Shown here: piece by piece, positions 61,345-64,000 of the stretch
Numbering within the stretch: the stretch's first letter is position 1
How the letters are laid out: each line of letters starts with the position of its first letter
NCBI GenBank assembly: GCA_016795375.1
Contig: JAEUHJ010000161.1
Location: forward strand, 1-64,000
DNA length: 64,000 bases
DNA from: Verrucomicrobiaceae bacterium
GTDB lineage: Bacteria > Verrucomicrobiota > Verrucomicrobiia > Verrucomicrobiales > Verrucomicrobiaceae
Reading direction: 5' to 3'
The notes under the pieces: model-generated
Database searches by the model: none
What the model was told of the DNA's origin: nothing
Seen by the model: the letters and a program-made list of their open reading frames with translations, nothing else
Program-made: the position numbers and the translations under genes

Positions 61345-62898
61345 TCAGGAACTGACGAGGGTGATGTCGTAGCCGTAGATCTCACGGAAAAGATCACACT
61401 TCGAGTCGATGGCGATCTGCTCCACGGTGGTGTCGTCCACGCCCTGGGTCAGCACATTGAGGCGCGGCCCTTCGGGGCGGAGCTGGATGGACTTGATGCG
61501 TTGCGCGTGGCTCCGGTCCAGCGCGTCGGCCAGGCGCAGCAGCGCGGCGAGCTTCAGCACGATCATGCGCTCCTCACGCGTGAGGTCGGAGAAATGTGGA
61601 TGATTCGGCTCGGGATTGTAGCGGCGGTGGTAGCGTGCGAGCAGGGCCACCATCACACGGTCATGGGAGCTGAGGCCGAAAATCTCGGTGTTCAGCAGGA
61701 TGTAGAGGCTGTGCTTGTGATGCTCGCGCGGGCTGATGAACATGCCGACCTCATGCAGCATGGCGGCGACGCGGAGGATCAACTCGTATTTCGCGTCCAG
61801 ACCGTGCAGATGCTGCAGCTCGCGGAAGAGCTGGCGGGAGAACCCGGCGACATGCTCGGCATGTTTGCGGTCCGTCTTGTAGCGCAGGCCGGTCTCGCAG
61901 GCGGCCTGCATGACCTCCTCCTGGAAGACGGAGGTGCGCGAGCCGGAGGTCATCAGGTCGAGCATCAGTTCGAGCTGGAAATCGCCCTCCGGCACCCAGA
62001 GTGACTCGTCGCCGAACCGGCGGGCGAGGGCGAGGTTCGTCTGCAAGGCGGGAACGATGCCCTCCCCGCCCGTGTAGTGAACGTGCAGTTCACGAACGAG
62101 CTCGTCAGGGGTCAGCCGCCCCAGTTTGTCGGTGAGGCGTGAGAGGTCGTCCTCCAGCACACGATGCGCGCCATGGCGTGCCCTGCCCAGGCGCGGCGCG
62201 ACGCTTTGAATCTCCGTGCCGATGGCGACGTGATGGTCGATCTTCACGCCTGAGTAATCCTGCGCGAGATGGTCAACGACGCCGCGGATGTGCTCCTCCA
62301 GATGCAGAAGCTGGTGCTGCGACTCCTCGTCCGGCGTGGCGACGGCCTCGCGCGCGCGGAAAATGCCGAGGCGGTAGTTGCTGTAGGCGGCGAGGCGGCC
62401 CTGCTGGAAATAAATGGCGCGGGTGTTTCCGGGGCCGATGTGTGACACAAAGGTGTTTCCGTTCGCGAGCGTGGGATTCCTTTTCAGGAGGCGCTGGGCG
62501 ATCTGATAAACGAGACGCGTCATGTTGCCGTCGTCGATGAGACCGGGCGCGACGCCGCTGTGAACCTGGAGGCGGTTGAGGAATATCTCGTGATTGGACG
62601 CCTCGGACAGGATGTTCGAGGTGAACAGGCGCAACTGCGACGCGGGGATGCCGTACTCGCGCATCGTCTGGAGATAATCCCGCAGGATGGCGGCGGCCTG
62701 ATCGACGGTGGAGCGCGAGATGCTGCGGGTGCGGAAGATGTCACGCGCGACAGGCAGCGGCCGGTCGAGGCTTTCGACACGGTTGAACTGCCCGCTGTCA
62801 TCCCGGCGCCCGATGACAAGCGAGACCGAGGCCGCGCCGACATAAATGACCGCGTGCTCGGGCGGCGCGGGCGCTGCTGCTGGGGCGGCTTCACTCAT
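61345..62898 (-). CDS. Divergent Ppx/GppA-like protein with HD-type C-terminal domain
   Basis: A 517-residue protein with the layout of exopolyphosphatase/guanosine pentaphosphatase: two actin-like ASKHA lobes (about 15-310) and a C-terminal HD-like domain (about 330-500; AAMLHEVGMFISPREHHKHS). Phosphate-binding loops are changed: IYVGAASVSLVIG replaces the usual DIGSNSIRLVV, and SHIGPGNTRAIYF replaces DIGGGSTEL. The HD pair reads HE. It may be a regulatory protein rather than an active phosphatase. ATG 62898 overlaps the ROK gene stop by 4 bp, so the two are one operon. Confidence 0.75.
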   Translation of the reverse strand: MSEAAPAAAPAPPEHAVIYVGAASVSLVIGRRDDSGQFNRVESLDRPLPVARDIFRTRSISRSTVDQAAAILRDYLQTMREYGIPASQLRLFTSNILSEASNHEIFLNRLQVHSGVAPGLIDDGNMTRLVYQIAQRLLKRNPTLANGNTFVSHIGPGNTRAIYFQQGRLAAYSNYRLGIFRAREAVATPDEESQHQLLHLEEHIRGVVDHLAQDYSGVKIDHHVAIGTEIQSVAPRLGRARHGAHRVLEDDLSRLTDKLGRLTPDELVRELHVHYTGGEGIVPALQTNLALARRFGDESLWVPEGDFQLELMLDLMTSGSRTSVFQEEVMQAACETGLRYKTDRKHAEHVAGFSRQLFRELQHLHGLDAKYELILRVAAMLHEVGMFISPREHHKHSLYILLNTEIFGLSSHDRVMVALLARYHRRYNPEPNHPHFSDLTREERMIVLKLAALLRLADALDRSHAQRIKSIQLRPEGPRLNVLTQGVDDTTVEQIAIDSKCDLFREIYGYDITLVSS

Positions 62899-63935
62899 GC
62901 GCGTGCCTGTTCCTTCTCGTTGCGCAGCCACGCCACCGCACCGGCGGCCACGGCCTGGCCGCCGAGTTTCGCGAGCGAATATTTCACACCTTTGGCGAGC
63001 TCGGGGATGGCGTAACGGTCCACTTCCTCCTTCAACAGGCTTAAATAAAGCCCCGGCAGCTCCTCGACGAGTCCGCCGCCGAGCGTGACACGGTCCGGGG
63101 CGAGGAGATTGACCACCATGGCCACTCCCATGCCGAGGTAGCGGATGGAATTGCGGAACATGATCATCGCCGCGTCCTCGCCGCCCTTGAAGGCACTGGC
63201 GAGCGCCTTGCTGCGGATGCCGCGCAGAGCGCCCTCGGTTTTTTTGTCGAGATCAGGAAGCTGTCCGCGGTAGCAGGCCACGCCGGCCTGTGAGGCGAGC
63301 GCGAGCCGGCTGGTGAGATCCTCCAACACGACGGCGCCGAACACCGGGCTGCCGATGTGGGTGCCGGGGAGGAGCAGGTTGCCAAGCTCCATCGCCGAGA
63401 TGCCGCGGCCCATGACAATCTGGCCGTTGTAAACAAATCCCGCCCCGACGCCCGTGCCGGGAAAGACGCCGAGCAGCGAGCGCGCGCCCCTGCCCGCGCC
63501 GAGCACATATTCACCATACGTTCCGGCGTCCACATCGTTGAGCACGGCCACCGCGCATTTGAACTCGTTTTGCAGCAGCTTGCGCAGCGCCACGTTCGTC
63601 CAGCCCAGATTCGGCGCGGTGACGAGCACGCCTTTGGCCGGATCCACGAGGCCGGGACAGCCGATGCCGATGCCCTTGAGACCCTTCGGATTCACGCCGG
63701 CGTCCTCCATCGCCTCATGGATCGCCTTGACGATTTTCGCGCGCCCTTTGCCGGCCCCCTCGGAGCCGTTGGTCGATTTGCGAGCGGAGCCGAGCACGTT
63801 GTAGTCCGCGCCGAGCACGCAGGCCATCATCTTCGTGCCGCCGAGATCGAAGCCGATCCAGAAGGGCACGTTCTTGAGCTTCTTCAGCACCTTGACGGGC
63901 CTGGCGGCTGGTTTTGTGTTTTTCTTCGCAGGCAT
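62895..63935 (-). CDS. ROK family sugar kinase-like protein
   Basis: A 346-residue ASKHA protein with a Lys/Ala-rich start, the phosphate loop FDLGGTK (29-35), GIGCPGLVD, the catalytic-Asp segment VLNDVDAGTYGEY, GTGVGAGFVYNG and VTLGGGLVEE. The ROK zinc motif (C-x-CG-x2-GC) is missing: the segment reads GTHIGSPVFG, and the preceding EGH is ELG. Glucokinase activity is possible because the catalytic Asp is kept, but stability or specificity should differ. ATG 63935 is chosen over an upstream in-frame ATG. First gene of the pair with the Ppx/GppA-like gene. Confidence 0.8.
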   Translation of the reverse strand: MPAKKNTKPAARPVKVLKKLKNVPFWIGFDLGGTKMMACVLGADYNVLGSARKSTNGSEGAGKGRAKIVKAIHEAMEDAGVNPKGLKGIGIGCPGLVDPAKGVLVTAPNLGWTNVALRKLLQNEFKCAVAVLNDVDAGTYGEYVLGAGRGARSLLGVFPGTGVGAGFVYNGQIVMGRGISAMELGNLLLPGTHIGSPVFGAVVLEDLTSRLALASQAGVACYRGQLPDLDKKTEGALRGIRSKALASAFKGGEDAAMIMFRNSIRYLGMGVAMVVNLLAPDRVTLGGGLVEELPGLYLSLLKEEVDRYAIPELAKGVKYSLAKLGGQAVAAGAVAWLRNEKEQARA

Positions 63936-64000
63936 GGATGACCGCAAGACACACGGGCTTGGCAGGATCGGCAAGTGACAAAGTGCCGGGCGGTGGGATC

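Overview
This is a GC-rich bacterial chromosome segment whose gene content points to the Verrucomicrobia (PVC superphylum), probably a Prosthecobacter/Verrucomicrobium-like heterotroph. The pointers are a DUF1549/DUF1553 cytochrome c protein with a DUF1501 Tat protein, a PVC-type heme-binding dehydrogenase-like protein, two PEP-CTERM proteins, a PEP-CTERM-associated CAAX-protease-like membrane protein, a sulfatase, Tat-exported Gfo/Idh/MocA oxidoreductases and amidohydrolases, and remnants of ISL3-like transposases. Placement is by gene families only; no rRNA or tRNA gene is visible.

Layout. 1-4056: an ISL3-type transposase tail, mutY, an orphan metal-binding lipoprotein, an HNH nuclease and a sugar isomerase. 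4165-9935: a surface-glycan cluster (GT-C transferase, UDP-GlcNAc 2-epimerase, polysaccharide deacetylase, GT2 transferase, FAD oxidoreductase) with overlapping genes. 9941-16598: two amidohydrolases, a GYF_2 protein, a small lipoprotein, miaA, aroB and a BatA-like VWA protein. 16690-25691: export-linked catabolic proteins (PSD1/cytochrome c, DUF1501, MOSC, PVC heme protein), interrupted by an A+T-richer island carrying a PIN toxin/antitoxin pair. 25961-33787: a decayed transposase, tex, a secreted amidohydrolase, gamma-glutamyltransferase, a 73-residue PEP-CTERM protein and hom.

33788-40076 is the most distinctive block. It is a six-gene minus-strand operon encoding a stand-alone acyl carrier protein, a condensation-like acyltransferase (HxxxDG), an FAD oxidoreductase, an AMP-forming ligase, a flavin-halogenase-like monooxygenase and a CAAX-protease-like membrane protein. 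There is no ketosynthase and no modular NRPS, so it looks like a compact carrier-protein pathway of unknown product.

40147-47492: dtd, a PEP-CTERM protein beside an ECF sigma factor, a sulfatase, and a cupredoxin / transmembrane class III cyclase / porin operon that could be a periplasmic copper or redox sensing unit. 47605-64000: aspS (with residues typical of a non-discriminating enzyme), a secreted galactose mutarotase overlapping a PP2C phosphatase, a MetE-C-like methyltransferase, glnS, iscA/hscB, two unknown small proteins, a Gfo/Idh/MocA protein, apbE, a PIN-PhoH ATPase behind a near-consensus sigma-54 promoter, an EF-hand protein, and an operon of a ROK protein and a Ppx/GppA-HD protein that both lack signature residues.
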